Below are positions 17,421 through 27,174 of a stretch of 64,000 bases of DNA, one piece after another. The stretch spans positions 186,001 to 250,000 of the forward strand of contig NZ_JABAHI010000006.1 in NCBI RefSeq assembly GCF_012584445.1. Direction: 5' to 3'. The position numbers were made by a program, and so were the translations under genes. The notes under the pieces are model-generated. The model had not been told where the DNA came from. It worked only from the letters and a program-made list of their open reading frames with translations, and searched no databases. Origin of the DNA: Olsenella sp. KGMB02461 (GTDB taxonomy: Bacteria > Actinomycetota > Coriobacteriia > Coriobacteriales > Atopobiaceae). Positions within the stretch are counted from its first letter, which is position 1, and every line of letters starts with the position of its first letter.

Positions 17421-18479
17421 TTAGACAGCCATGTCGTCCTCATGAAGCTCGCGCTCAGCTTCCTTAGCTACATCGCGAGGATAGCCGATGAGGCTCTCTT
17501 CTTCAGGCACATCCGTAAGAGAAACCTCGTCCCAGGCCTCTTCCTCCACTGCATGAACCACAGTAGGCGTTGCCACAAAGACCACGTAACGAGAGATCAC
17601 ATAGACCACCAGGGCCGTTGCGATGATGGTCTGAATCACTGCAATGACTTCCATGGGTGCAAATGCGTTACCGGAGAGCGCGAGCTCTCCTGCCAACAGC
17701 TGGCTGGCCATAGCAGCGATCACAAAGGGAAAGGTAAAGGCAGCAAAGCTGGGATAGAACTGACGACGCAAGCAAAGCACTGCATTGACCGCAGCGATTA
17801 CGTACATCAGGCAGGCTACGCCCCAAAGGGCCACCAATAGAGGAAGGCTTGCAGAAGGAGCGGAATTAATTGCACCCACGATGCAAAGATTGAAAGGGGC
17901 TGCATAGATGCAGATCAGGGGCAGTGTGGCTTCCGGACGGCCACGGCGTGCCAGATAGCTGACAGTAACCAGCACCACCAACACCAGCAGAGCGATCAGC
18001 GCAAACCAGAACACGCCTTCACCAAAAGCGATGAAACCAAACGCAGGAGCGGTTACTGAAGCCACTGCGAGACCCACATAAGCGATGAACCACGTCGCAA
18101 ATACCTGGTCAAGCTGGAAGTGGGCCACAAAGCGCCAGGTGAAGAAAGCGATAAGAGCTACATGTGCGCCAACTGCGGCGCCCCAAATAACTGTTGCCAC
18201 AGGGCCCCACCAAGGAACCGCCACTGCCATAAGCTGCATGATTGTCATGGGGAATGTGCCAGACACCGATGCAGAAATGGGGTTTTCCATATTCTCATGG
18301 AAGAAGTCGGATACCATCACACACTTGGCCACCAACAATGCCAGCATTAAAGCAGCCAGTATCGCCCCCACATAACGGATACCAGGAATATATCCATTAA
18401 GCAGGTTGCCAAGGGCTATGGTGCCAAGAGCCACTCCGCATATGGGAAATGGAATGCGTTCGACAGCGTCCTTAAACAT
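17421..18479 (-). CDS. TDT (TehA/SLAC1) family membrane transporter
   Basis: A 352-residue membrane protein with about ten hydrophobic helices. The start MFKDAVERIPFPICGVALGTIALGN matches the first TM of TDT-family anion channels and carriers (TehA, Mae1, SLAC1), which move C4-dicarboxylates, tellurite or sulfite. HFQLDQVFATWFIAYVGLAVAS resembles the conserved central TM5-6 region. The last 45 residues form an acidic cytoplasmic tail (VEEEAWDEVSLTDVPEEES). The substrate cannot be read from sequence. It is monocistronic, facing cstA. Confidence 0.75.
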   Translation of the reverse strand: MFKDAVERIPFPICGVALGTIALGNLLNGYIPGIRYVGAILAALMLALLVAKCVMVSDFFHENMENPISASVSGTFPMTIMQLMAVAVPWWGPVATVIWGAAVGAHVALIAFFTWRFVAHFQLDQVFATWFIAYVGLAVASVTAPAFGFIAFGEGVFWFALIALLVLVVLVTVSYLARRGRPEATLPLICIYAAPFNLCIVGAINSAPSASLPLLVALWGVACLMYVIAAVNAVLCLRRQFYPSFAAFTFPFVIAAMASQLLAGELALSGNAFAPMEVIAVIQTIIATALVVYVISRYVVFVATPTVVHAVEEEAWDEVSLTDVPEEESLIGYPRDVAKEAERELHEDDMAV

Positions 18480-18558
18480 TTAAGCTCCTTCTCGCACCGA
18501 TCCATTCAAGGGCCGATTGTCTTCGAACGCATCGATACATCTCTGTTAACGAGGGAAG

Positions 18559-19656
18559 CTATACCCCTTGTTTGCCTTCTGGTATCTGGGGACTACCTGG
18601 CAGAAGATCGTATGGCATGCCATGGCAGAAGGGGTACGCAAGCACGCAGACCGATGGGACCCACAGAGCTGCTCCCTCAAAAATCGAAGGTGCAAACACA
18701 CAAAAGAACACGCCGAAGCGCAGCCCGTAAAAAAGCGCACGCATAGCGCCTCTGCGCTTTTTAGTCTCACAACTCATACGGATAAAAGAACCGCCAAGGG
18801 TTGAGCCCCCGCGTGTCGCCGGCACCAATAATTCAAAGATGACAAGACAGATCCAGAAAGTAATCCAAGCCATATCGTCTGCTTTAGCCAATGGGAAAAC
18901 TATTCCAGCGCCGGCCAAGTTGAGCTGCGGCTGAGTTCCTAGCATTTCTACCAAGCCGTGACGTTCGAGTAATAAAATCAAGGCAGCATAGAAGCCCACT
19001 ACCAAAAGAGAGCACAGCTCGCAAAGACCAAAATCGATGATGGCCGCTATGCACCGGCGCACAAAACTGGGGTGATAGGCAATAGGTGGTACTTCATAGG
19101 CGGATTTCGGACGAATTACCCCCACTAGGCAAGCACAACCTAAGCCAACTAAAGCACCTCGCGTATTTGACATAAGGTCATCCACATCAAAAGTGCGATA
19201 GGCATAGGGATAGAGGCCAAAGAAGCCGGTAAGCTGCGCCGTTTCAATAAGTAAAGACACTGCAAAGCCAGCAAAAAGCACCTTGTGCCACTTCCACTGC
19301 AATCCTCGGCCAAGCATGTAGCCCAATGGCACAAACAAGGCCACATTGGCCACAATTTGGAAGACGGCTCTTACTCCGTCTTTTTGGATATCTCCAATAA
19401 AGGCAAAGGGATTGAGCTGAGGGGCGACGCCATAGGTTATACCTAGACCAGAAGTGCCCTCAGGCATGGGGTAGAGCGTAAAGCAACCCAGACCCAATGC
19501 ATAAAGCACTGCGAGATAACTCCACACCAAGGCAGAGAGGGTAATCCGACCACAACGATGGTAGATAAGCGCCAAAACCGGGATAGTGAGAAGAGCGGAT
19601 ATAAAGGGCCACAGGGTGATAGCCATTCGGAATGGACCCGAAAACGCATGGAGCAT
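18559..19656 (-). CDS. VanZ-like / RDD-domain membrane protein
   Basis: A 365-residue protein with two recognisable membrane modules. The N-terminal 190 residues are VanZ-like: repeated TM helices with NPFAFIGDIQKDG, ANVALFVPLGYML and the signature FDVDDLMSNTRGALVG. The C-terminal part (from about SFVRRCIAAIIDFGLCELCS) is RDD-like, with long TM helices and RGGSTLGGSFIRMS. VanZ proteins alter teicoplanin susceptibility in enterococci, but most family members are of unknown role. No vancomycin-resistance genes are nearby. Codon use is less biased than in the neighbouring housekeeping genes. Confidence 0.75.
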   Translation of the reverse strand: MLHAFSGPFRMAITLWPFISALLTIPVLALIYHRCGRITLSALVWSYLAVLYALGLGCFTLYPMPEGTSGLGITYGVAPQLNPFAFIGDIQKDGVRAVFQIVANVALFVPLGYMLGRGLQWKWHKVLFAGFAVSLLIETAQLTGFFGLYPYAYRTFDVDDLMSNTRGALVGLGCACLVGVIRPKSAYEVPPIAYHPSFVRRCIAAIIDFGLCELCSLLVVGFYAALILLLERHGLVEMLGTQPQLNLAGAGIVFPLAKADDMAWITFWICLVIFELLVPATRGGSTLGGSFIRMSCETKKRRGAMRALFYGLRFGVFFCVFAPSIFEGAALWVPSVCVLAYPFCHGMPYDLLPGSPQIPEGKQGV

Positions 19657-19838
19657 AGGATGGAGCCTCTCTGCAAAGAGTATCTACAAGCAGGACTGGT
19701 ATAGACAGCCTTGAGTATCCTCGCAAAATAAACTTTTAGCTTCCATGGATCTTCGTGACATTAGCCTGACGTTTTTGAAAGTCTTAAAGTTCTTAATCGC
19801 TTTCAATGAACGTTGCGAAAACCTAGCTTCAAGCAGCC

Positions 19839-20399
19839 CTATCTCTCAGAAGGCCTCACATGATCGAGCGCATTTTCATGAGCCAGCAAATCGTGCTTGA
19901 AAGTAGTGCCACCTGCATAACCAGTAATTGCGCCATTGGAGCCCAGCACACGATGACAGGGATACACCAACGGCAGCGGATTTCGCCGCAATGCTCCCCC
20001 TACCGCTTGAGCAGCCATTCGCCCACCGCGCTCCTGCTCCCATTTGCGGGCAAGCTCTCCATAAGTAATGGTGGTACCTTGAGGAACGTTGGCTAACGAC
20101 TGCCACACCCACAAACAGAAGGGCGTTGCATCTTCTGGCCATTCCACTTCCACGGAAGCCGACGACGGATTCTCCCCTTGGATATAAGCATCAAGCCAGG
20201 CCTCAAATCCACCGAAAGTTATAGGTTCACCATTGCCATCAAGCTGCTGCGCCTTAGTGGCCTCTTGACCCAATGTGCCCTTCTCTTGATCAGAAGGTTC
20301 CCTAAGAAGTACTGCCACGAGCTTATCGGCTCCCACAGCAGTCACAGGCCCCCAAGGAGTATTGAATACTTGCCAAAACTGATCGCGATTTTGGGTCAT
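19839..20399 (-). CDS. ogt: Methylated-DNA--protein-cysteine methyltransferase
   Basis: Suicide repair enzyme removing O6-alkyl groups from guanine. The 186-residue product has the active-site motif PCHRV with acceptor C148. The DNA-binding helix-turn-helix region is present (QGTTITYGELARKW and AAQAVGGALRRNP), and the C-terminal GYAGGTTFKHDLLAHE is typical. The N-terminal domain contains an insertion (residues about 37-62). The adjacent genes addAB also handle DNA damage, though each has its own spacing and the link is only positional. Confidence 0.93.
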   Translation of the reverse strand: MTQNRDQFWQVFNTPWGPVTAVGADKLVAVLLREPSDQEKGTLGQEATKAQQLDGNGEPITFGGFEAWLDAYIQGENPSSASVEVEWPEDATPFCLWVWQSLANVPQGTTITYGELARKWEQERGGRMAAQAVGGALRRNPLPLVYPCHRVLGSNGAITGYAGGTTFKHDLLAHENALDHVRPSER

Positions 20400-20537
20400 T
20401 GCCTCTCCTTAGATAGGTAACGTGTTATTAGGATACCTAACCGAACGCATGTTCTACTCTGAATACAGAGGTTCACAAAGCATCCAAAACCAAGAGACCT
20501 TCAGCCGTTACACCAGCTTGGTTCCTGGCACGCAAGC

Positions 20538-20569
20538 ACCCTTTGACGAAGCTCTCTTCATCAAAGGGT
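20538..20569 (-). terminator. Hairpin downstream of addA
   Basis: ACCCTTTGA/TCAAAGGGT (20538-20546, 20561-20569) encloses a second GAAG/CTTC stem, with one mismatch between them. It starts 10 nt past the addA stop. There is no U-tract, so it may protect the 3' end rather than terminate transcription. Confidence 0.5.
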
Positions 20570-20578
20570 ACCTGCTTG

Positions 20579-23500
20579 CTATCTCTCCTCTTGAGACTGT
20601 TCTTTGATCACCCCGAGTTTTGGAGGCTCACCTTCAAAAATGAACCTTACAGTCAGAGGACCATCTGGGCCTATGTTCTCAACCAGCACAAAGGCTGCCT
20701 CTACTCGTTCAAAACCTTGCTTCATAAGCACATGAGCATAGTATCGAGCCTGCATCTCATGAAGCTCTCGGGCTTCATGTTCGCTCAGCCCGCTCTCTCC
20801 CGTCTTGTAATCCACCACTAGCGCTTGTCCAGAGCCATCGGTACACAGCAAGTCGATAGAACCAGTGAGGTACCCTGCTCGGTCTTCTTTGGCAGCTAGA
20901 TACTCTTCACTTCCTTCTGCCGAGAAGAATGGGGTTTCCCCTTGGATAATGGGATACCTAAAAGCCTCTTTACAGAGTGGGCTTGCAAGCCAGTTATCAA
21001 GCGCAGCCGATAAACGCTTCACCCCCACCTCGTTTAATTCTCGGCTCTTTGCTATCGCCTCAATGCGCTGCATAGAAGGCTTTGCTCGCAGAGCGGCAGC
21101 CACGCGCGCTAGCTCATGGAATGCATCGCCGAAGCGCAGCGGATCTTCCCCCGTACTTTGAGGAGGAGTCCAGGGAATATAGGATTCCTGCATGTTTTGC
21201 ACGTCGTCTTCTGCAGCCAATGCCTCCAGAGCCTCTGCTTGATGGCGGTCAGAAGTGTAGCTATGAATATCATCGCTGGGCTTCCAGCGACGGAGAGGCG
21301 CTGCAGGTTTAGGGGTTTCGTACATAGCAAAACGCTGGACAACCGGCGCCTCTTCTACCTCCGGCTCATCATCAGTATCTTTTTTTTCTATTACTACAGT
21401 CTCAACTACACCCTCCTCTTGACCGCCATAGTCAAATCGAGTCACGCCTAGCTCTTTTGGCACTTCGCCTACCAGCGAAGACAAATAGTAGGCCGCTAGC
21501 TTAGGAGTGATACCGTTCTTATTCATATTAGTATTTATACCTATAACCAGTGCCTCCCGAGCACGCGTAAGGGCTACATAAAGTAGGCGTGCAGCTTCCT
21601 GGCGATCCGCATCTTTTTTAATCTCTTCTAGATTTAGACGCCAATCAAGACCGGTCTTTACCTGATCTTTTTCATAATCAGCCTTTGCAAGATCGCCTTC
21701 GGCCCAATTCTTTGCTTTACTGATAACTCCCTCATCGAGACCAGTAAGTTTGCTTAAAGTTTTTGGATCATAGCTTAATGCGAGACTATGTATTCCTTGG
21801 CTTGAGCAGGATAACAGACGTTTTCCTTTAGCGTCTGAACTGTCATCAAAGGCCTCGGCGACTGCCACTACGGGAAACTCTAGGCCCTTCGAAGCATGAA
21901 TGGTCATTATCTGGACCGCATCGGCATTCTCAGTAGAGAGGGTTGAAGGACCTTTCTTCGCTACGCTCAACCAATCTGAGAAGACTTTTGGAGCACGACT
22001 GTAGCCAAGGCCTCGCTTATCTATGATCTCATTTATGCAACGTACGCATTCCAGAAGGTTCGCCTGTCTTGCGAGGCCCTGAGGGCCTTCGTGGCCCAAA
22101 CGAGCCAACCATCCAGATTGCTCACACACGTCTTTTACTGTTTGAGATACAGGCTTTGAAGCCATGGTCTCTCTGGCTTTTTGCAATACTGCAATTGCGT
22201 TCATCAAGCGTGGAGAAGGGGTCCTGCCTAATACTCGTTCTATATCTGGAGCTGGGGTAAGTAGGGCATCGGCAAAACCTTTGGCACGTCCCCCCTTCGA
22301 TAAAAACAGGAGATCCTCGTCGCTCAAATCAAACATAGGGCTCTGCAATAGAGGCAGCGTTCCCCTATAGCTATCGCGAGGATTAGCCAAAGTCCATAAA
22401 AGAGCTTGAATGACGTGGACTTCAAGAGATCGGGAAAAAGAAGAACCAGCAGTTACCAAGGCCTCCAAGCCATGCTCTCGCAGAGACTTGATATAAATGT
22501 CCACATCATTAAGCCCGCGCAATAAAAGCACCATGGAACCTACGGGGACGCCCTGCTTATGAAGAATCTGGAATCGGTTTGCTATCTGATCTGCTACCGA
22601 CTTTATCGCAAGACTCTTGTTTGCCCCGTAACTAGCTGTTTGTTCTATCACCACACGAGGCTCTTCCGCAGGGGGATAGCCGTCTTCCCTTTCATCGAAG
22701 GCTTCCAAATCCATGAATCCATCTAGGATTCCAGAATCCCCTAATGAACGCTTTACAAAACGAAGTATATCGTCATGACTTCGATAGTTATGGTTCATGC
22801 GCACCAAACGATCTAAAGACTTATCTCGAACCCGTCGATATTCTTCGACGTCAGCTCCTCGGAATCCATAGATAGACTGTTGCCCGTCACCCACATAGCA
22901 AATATGACCATCTCCACCTGCGAGAAGTCGTACTATTTTGAGTTGCTGAGGGTCTGTGTCCTGTGACTCATCAACCATCACAAGTCGGAATCTATTGGCA
23001 TAACGCTTGGCGATAACTGGATTTTTCTCAAGGGCTCTAAGTGCAAGAGAAAGCAGATCGCTATTATCTACAACGCCACGTTCCACCTTAAGTTGGTTAT
23101 ATCGTCCGCCAATAAGCTGTGCAAGTTTTAAGAGGTTTTCTTCCTGTTCGCGCAATGGCTCATAGACCGCCTGCATAAGCGCATCGCCTAAAGTACCTCT
23201 AAATAGCAAGAAAGGAACTGAAGCCTCCTCTTTACAATGAGCGCCGGTTAAATTGATATCTTGGAATTGCTTAACTACATCAAATAGGTCTTCAGGACTA
23301 ATTGTTGCTTTATCAGCCAACAAATCTAATGTGTCAACCAACCGATTCATTAAAGGTAGCTTTTCAATGCCTTTACTACCTTTTTTAGGCTTCCATACAG
23401 CCAGCAGATCCTGTAGTGCCAAAGAGCACTGAGTCACAAGATAACGGGGAGAAGGCGCCTCTCCAGGAAAACGAATACCAGAGAAGTCTTCAGGAGAAGA

Positions 23501-24082
23501 AGCCGCGAGCTCTGCAATAGCGAGCGCCATCTCGAGCGCAGAAGGTGTTTTGTTACCGCCGAATCTAGACTCATCAGCAACGCCTTCTTCTGAAGCAGTA
23601 TTCATAGCGCTGCCGTAAAGCCTGTAAAGCTCTGCAAACTCCGGATCAGAACGAGTGGCACTTGCAACATCGCTCGCAGCCCGCGAGAGCAGGTAGCTCT
23701 GCTCATGTGTTTGGACTACCTCGAAATTGGGGTCTATGCCGGCTTCAAGCGAACTCTCCCGCAAGATGCGCTCGCACATGCCATGGATCGTGGAGATCCA
23801 TGCTCGATCTACTTCAAAAGCCGCTTGATGCATCCCCCGCGCAACAAATTCTTCGCGAACGCGTTCGCGAATCTCAGAAGCCGCCTTATTGGTGAACGTG
23901 ATGATGAGCACCTGGTCCAGATCATCTAGATAAGCCCTTCCCGTTTCTGGATCAGGAGTAAGCGCATGAACCAATCGCTGCACCAGTGTAAATGTCTTGC
24001 CAGATCCGGCGCCCGCTTCTACGAAGAGACCTTTGTCGAGGGTATCCACAATGGATCGCTGGGCTTTATCAAGCGTGGGCAT
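20579..24082 (-). CDS. addA: AddA-type UvrD-family helicase with RecB-like nuclease domain
   Basis: Helicase-nuclease subunit of the AddAB end-resection complex (RecBCD counterpart). The 1167-residue product has Walker A AGAGSGKT (23-30), motif Ia ITFTNKAASEIRERV, motif II VMVDESQDTDPQQ, GDGQQSIYGFRGADV (motif III), and motifs V-VI (IMTIHASKGLEFPVV; LLYVALTRAREALVIG). The PD-(D/E)XK nuclease near the C-terminus reads ALVVDYKTGESGLSEHE. The ATG follows the addB stop after 2 nt. Codon use changes along the gene: the middle (about 21.6-23.6 kb) is less GC-rich than the flanks. Confidence 0.93.
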   Translation of the reverse strand: MPTLDKAQRSIVDTLDKGLFVEAGAGSGKTFTLVQRLVHALTPDPETGRAYLDDLDQVLIITFTNKAASEIRERVREEFVARGMHQAAFEVDRAWISTIHGMCERILRESSLEAGIDPNFEVVQTHEQSYLLSRAASDVASATRSDPEFAELYRLYGSAMNTASEEGVADESRFGGNKTPSALEMALAIAELAASSPEDFSGIRFPGEAPSPRYLVTQCSLALQDLLAVWKPKKGSKGIEKLPLMNRLVDTLDLLADKATISPEDLFDVVKQFQDINLTGAHCKEEASVPFLLFRGTLGDALMQAVYEPLREQEENLLKLAQLIGGRYNQLKVERGVVDNSDLLSLALRALEKNPVIAKRYANRFRLVMVDESQDTDPQQLKIVRLLAGGDGHICYVGDGQQSIYGFRGADVEEYRRVRDKSLDRLVRMNHNYRSHDDILRFVKRSLGDSGILDGFMDLEAFDEREDGYPPAEEPRVVIEQTASYGANKSLAIKSVADQIANRFQILHKQGVPVGSMVLLLRGLNDVDIYIKSLREHGLEALVTAGSSFSRSLEVHVIQALLWTLANPRDSYRGTLPLLQSPMFDLSDEDLLFLSKGGRAKGFADALLTPAPDIERVLGRTPSPRLMNAIAVLQKARETMASKPVSQTVKDVCEQSGWLARLGHEGPQGLARQANLLECVRCINEIIDKRGLGYSRAPKVFSDWLSVAKKGPSTLSTENADAVQIMTIHASKGLEFPVVAVAEAFDDSSDAKGKRLLSCSSQGIHSLALSYDPKTLSKLTGLDEGVISKAKNWAEGDLAKADYEKDQVKTGLDWRLNLEEIKKDADRQEAARLLYVALTRAREALVIGINTNMNKNGITPKLAAYYLSSLVGEVPKELGVTRFDYGGQEEGVVETVVIEKKDTDDEPEVEEAPVVQRFAMYETPKPAAPLRRWKPSDDIHSYTSDRHQAEALEALAAEDDVQNMQESYIPWTPPQSTGEDPLRFGDAFHELARVAAALRAKPSMQRIEAIAKSRELNEVGVKRLSAALDNWLASPLCKEAFRYPIIQGETPFFSAEGSEEYLAAKEDRAGYLTGSIDLLCTDGSGQALVVDYKTGESGLSEHEARELHEMQARYYAHVLMKQGFERVEAAFVLVENIGPDGPLTVRFIFEGEPPKLGVIKEQSQEER

Positions 24083-24084
24083 AG

Positions 24085-27075
24085 TTATTTCCTCTTATCG
24101 CAGCCGAGCACCGGGCAATTCTTACAGGCTTCGCTATCAACAGGCCTGGCATATACATCGCCAGCAAACATGCCGTTGATGGCTTGAGCAGCACATTCTT
24201 CAGCTCGATCAAGCACCTCATCAAAGGTCGCAGAAAGGGATCTGGGATTCATGCGAGCACGGCTGCCCTCTGACATTGGATGCAGAGAGGATCTCACTAG
24301 ATCCATATCTGCCATGCCCTCTTGTCCCGGCTTTGACCCCGTCATGAGATAAAGGCCACCTACGGCAGCAAGCTCAGGGAAGAGTTGTTTTATGACCGAA
24401 GCATAGAGAAATGCCTGAATGTATCGAGGCTGCCAGTCTTCCAAAGCTATGGGAGGAGCGTCCTTTTTCCTTGAAGGCAAAAGATACTTGCCGGCAGCAG
24501 AGCTGCTCTTGTAGTCAATTACTAATGCATGCCCCTCAGCATCCACATCGATGCGGTCGATGTATCCGCGAAAACGAGCTCCTCCGTAGGTAATGGCCTG
24601 ATCTTCAAAGCCAAACCTGTATTCAAAGGCCTGAGGGACAAAGCCCTCAAAGAAGAGCCATTCATCTGTCACGAGCTTCTCAAGATTGGTCTCAGTGGAG
24701 GTCAGATCCTGCTCTTCTGCATAGCTGTGTGGGATGGGCATAGTGTTGTCAGACTCGCCCAGCATCCCCTCTGCGACCGCCTCAGCAAAACAATGCTTAA
24801 GGGTTTCGATCATAGATTTCTCGTCTTTGATGCCCTCCTGCACCACCGAACGGACTGCTCGCTCCAAGGTCTTATGAACCAAATTGCCCTTTTCCAGCGG
24901 AGAGAACTCTGCATCCAATGTATTGGTAGGCAGTCCATACTCGAAGAACCATCGCCTAGGACACGCCATATAATGTTCAAGCGCAGTAGGAGAAAGCACA
25001 GGCACATCGGTTTGCTGCCCGCGCTTCTTGAGTGCCAATTCCAAGGTCTCGCCTTTGAGCAACTCGGGTCCCGAAGAGTCCTCCACCAGGCTCGGCTCCG
25101 GCTCAAAACCGTTGAGCGACAGATTGGCCGCCACAAGATCCTCTCCGCGCTTTACCGGCGTTGGCTTCTCCTTATAAAGCGACAGAAGCTCTGAGAGCGC
25201 CGGAGAAGGATGAGTAGGCGTGGCCTCGGCATCTCTAAGGCTTCTCTCGATTAGCAGGCGGTGGGTAGGAATGGCCCAGATGGCAAACGCTTGCGACCTC
25301 ACCACCTCATCAGGAGCCACACCTTCGGGCATGCCGAGAAGAGCCAACAACTCAGGCAGAGCTCCGCGAGGAGACGATACGGGATTCTCGGCAGACGTCT
25401 GCCCACTCCAAAGCACCGTCTCTACAGATTGAGGGGCCCAAGCTTCAGCGGCAGCTGGATTGATCATCTCTACTCGGCAACGAACATCCCCCTCAAACAC
25501 GCCACGCTCAAAGGAGCAGGGAAGGCTTTTCACCTCTAAGAGCGACAGGATGAGCGCTGCATGAGCCTGAGGATCATCAGGGACGATGTCTGCAATTTCT
25601 AGCTCATAGGCTGCCTGGGCCACCAAGCCAAGGGCAGAAAATACCTCGGGCTGTTTGGCTTTCTTCGCATTGGCCTGCATCGCTGCAGCTGCGTGCACCC
25701 AATCATTCTCTCCAAGAGCTTTGAGCGCGGCTTCCAGCGGAGGATTGTGGGCGGCCAGCGTATGGAGGTCTTCCAAGACTTGGGCAGGAGCCAGCGTGCG
25801 CAAACCACGCCAGACTTGATCTGCTTTGTAGGACTCGGTTTGATCTACACCGGAAAACGAAGAGAGCAAGAAGTCCACAATGTCTCGAGGAGGCCACCAG
25901 CGTCTATCGGCTTCAGCCGACTCTTCCAATAGGCGAGCCGCTTCTTCATCCACTGAGGAAGACTCTTTCTTTTGAGCCCATTGCCATTGGTCTTTGAGTG
26001 CTATGAGGTGACTTACCTGTGTGCAGAATCCCAAAAAGATTTTGACGGCTTTGTTTTGAGCGGCGGGGGCAACCCATGACGCTCGCACGCCGAGGCCGCG
26101 GGCAGCAAGTTTTGAAGACAGCTGGTCCCAAAGACGCTCAACATCTTGGGTAATTGCCAGCACATGATCTGCGCCCTCATCGGCAACTTCTACTAACGCA
26201 TGAGCCATAAGCTCTGCTTCTGCCTCGGGACCCGCTGCCTCTAGCAACACGACTGAGCCCTGGGGATCCATGCAGGGGCCTTCTTCGCCAAAGGCATTGT
26301 GAACCAGTCGGGCAAGCTCTGGAGTGCGCAAATCAAGGGCCACACGACCTGGCACCTCTTGCAGAGCCCCTACTTGAGCTCCTGCCTGATTGGCGCTGCG
26401 ACTTACTAGGCCAGCGCTGGAGAGAGCGGCGCTCCCTGCAGGATTATCCGGTGCAGAGCAGGCATAATGCAGATCGCGCACATTCGCAACCTGACCCAGC
26501 AGGCCCGCTGTCAATGGATCGATATTCGAGAAGCCAGCAGCCACCAAAAAGCCCACAGGCTCCGCGCTATCTTCACCCAACGCAGCAGGGATTGCGGCAA
26601 ACAGATCGGAGCGGGTGATGAGCTGCTGCGACTCAAGAAGCCCTGTCACCTTCTGGGCGTTCGCTACCGCTTCTTTTTGTTGCTCTGAAAGCAACTCGTC
26701 CTTATAGTCATGCTTTCGCAGCAGCGCAGACGCTCGTTGGGCGAGGTTGGCGATGAGGGCCACATAGCCTCGAGAGGCTTCGAGGCCCAGCGCTTTCCAG
26801 GCGGCCAGTCGCGCATCGCCTAAAGTTGCGGGTCTTCTGCCGTCACCCACCCGTGCCCAGAGGCCCTGGGCCCATGCAAGAGGCGTCTGAACATCAATAT
26901 TGAACGCCAATCCCAGATCGGCCAGCTCTTTGCGTACTTTGAGCGCAATGGTTGAGGAGGGCACCAGCAGCACGCAAGGTTCATTTTCTTGAGCAGCCTG
27001 CCTGATAAGTCCCATAGCTGCAGTGCCAAGCACCTGGCCATCATGGTCAAGATAGTTATAAAGCGCCACGAACAT
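24085..27075 (-). CDS. addB: AddB-type PD-(D/E)XK nuclease subunit with Fe-S cysteines
   Basis: Partner of AddA, 996 residues. The C-terminal RecB-like nuclease is clear (ALVIDYKSSSAAGKYL). The four cysteines expected for the AddB/Cas4-type iron-sulfur cluster are present: one in YMACPRRWFFEY and a terminal cluster C984, C987, C992. The N-terminus (MFVALYNYLDHDGQVLGTAAMGL) lacks a GxxGxGKS/T P-loop, unlike Bacillus AddB, which suggests a degenerate helicase part. The order addB-addA with a 2-nt gap implies one operon and one complex. If Chi-like sites are recognised here, this subunit would be the reader, by analogy. Confidence 0.85.
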   Translation of the reverse strand: MFVALYNYLDHDGQVLGTAAMGLIRQAAQENEPCVLLVPSSTIALKVRKELADLGLAFNIDVQTPLAWAQGLWARVGDGRRPATLGDARLAAWKALGLEASRGYVALIANLAQRASALLRKHDYKDELLSEQQKEAVANAQKVTGLLESQQLITRSDLFAAIPAALGEDSAEPVGFLVAAGFSNIDPLTAGLLGQVANVRDLHYACSAPDNPAGSAALSSAGLVSRSANQAGAQVGALQEVPGRVALDLRTPELARLVHNAFGEEGPCMDPQGSVVLLEAAGPEAEAELMAHALVEVADEGADHVLAITQDVERLWDQLSSKLAARGLGVRASWVAPAAQNKAVKIFLGFCTQVSHLIALKDQWQWAQKKESSSVDEEAARLLEESAEADRRWWPPRDIVDFLLSSFSGVDQTESYKADQVWRGLRTLAPAQVLEDLHTLAAHNPPLEAALKALGENDWVHAAAAMQANAKKAKQPEVFSALGLVAQAAYELEIADIVPDDPQAHAALILSLLEVKSLPCSFERGVFEGDVRCRVEMINPAAAEAWAPQSVETVLWSGQTSAENPVSSPRGALPELLALLGMPEGVAPDEVVRSQAFAIWAIPTHRLLIERSLRDAEATPTHPSPALSELLSLYKEKPTPVKRGEDLVAANLSLNGFEPEPSLVEDSSGPELLKGETLELALKKRGQQTDVPVLSPTALEHYMACPRRWFFEYGLPTNTLDAEFSPLEKGNLVHKTLERAVRSVVQEGIKDEKSMIETLKHCFAEAVAEGMLGESDNTMPIPHSYAEEQDLTSTETNLEKLVTDEWLFFEGFVPQAFEYRFGFEDQAITYGGARFRGYIDRIDVDAEGHALVIDYKSSSAAGKYLLPSRKKDAPPIALEDWQPRYIQAFLYASVIKQLFPELAAVGGLYLMTGSKPGQEGMADMDLVRSSLHPMSEGSRARMNPRSLSATFDEVLDRAEECAAQAINGMFAGDVYARPVDSEACKNCPVLGCDKRK

Positions 27076-27174
27076 CCTCCCCTAGCCAAGAAGAGCTTCC
27101 TGCGTTGCTCCCTTTTGGGTGCCTTGGCACACGCCGCGGCAACCCTGAACTACAACATCTCAAACTCTTGCGAT

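Noticed and set aside
18559-19656. Glycopeptide-resistance function for the VanZ-like protein
   Set aside because: VanZ-like domains are widespread without resistance; no vanH, vanA, vanX or vanRS genes are nearby.
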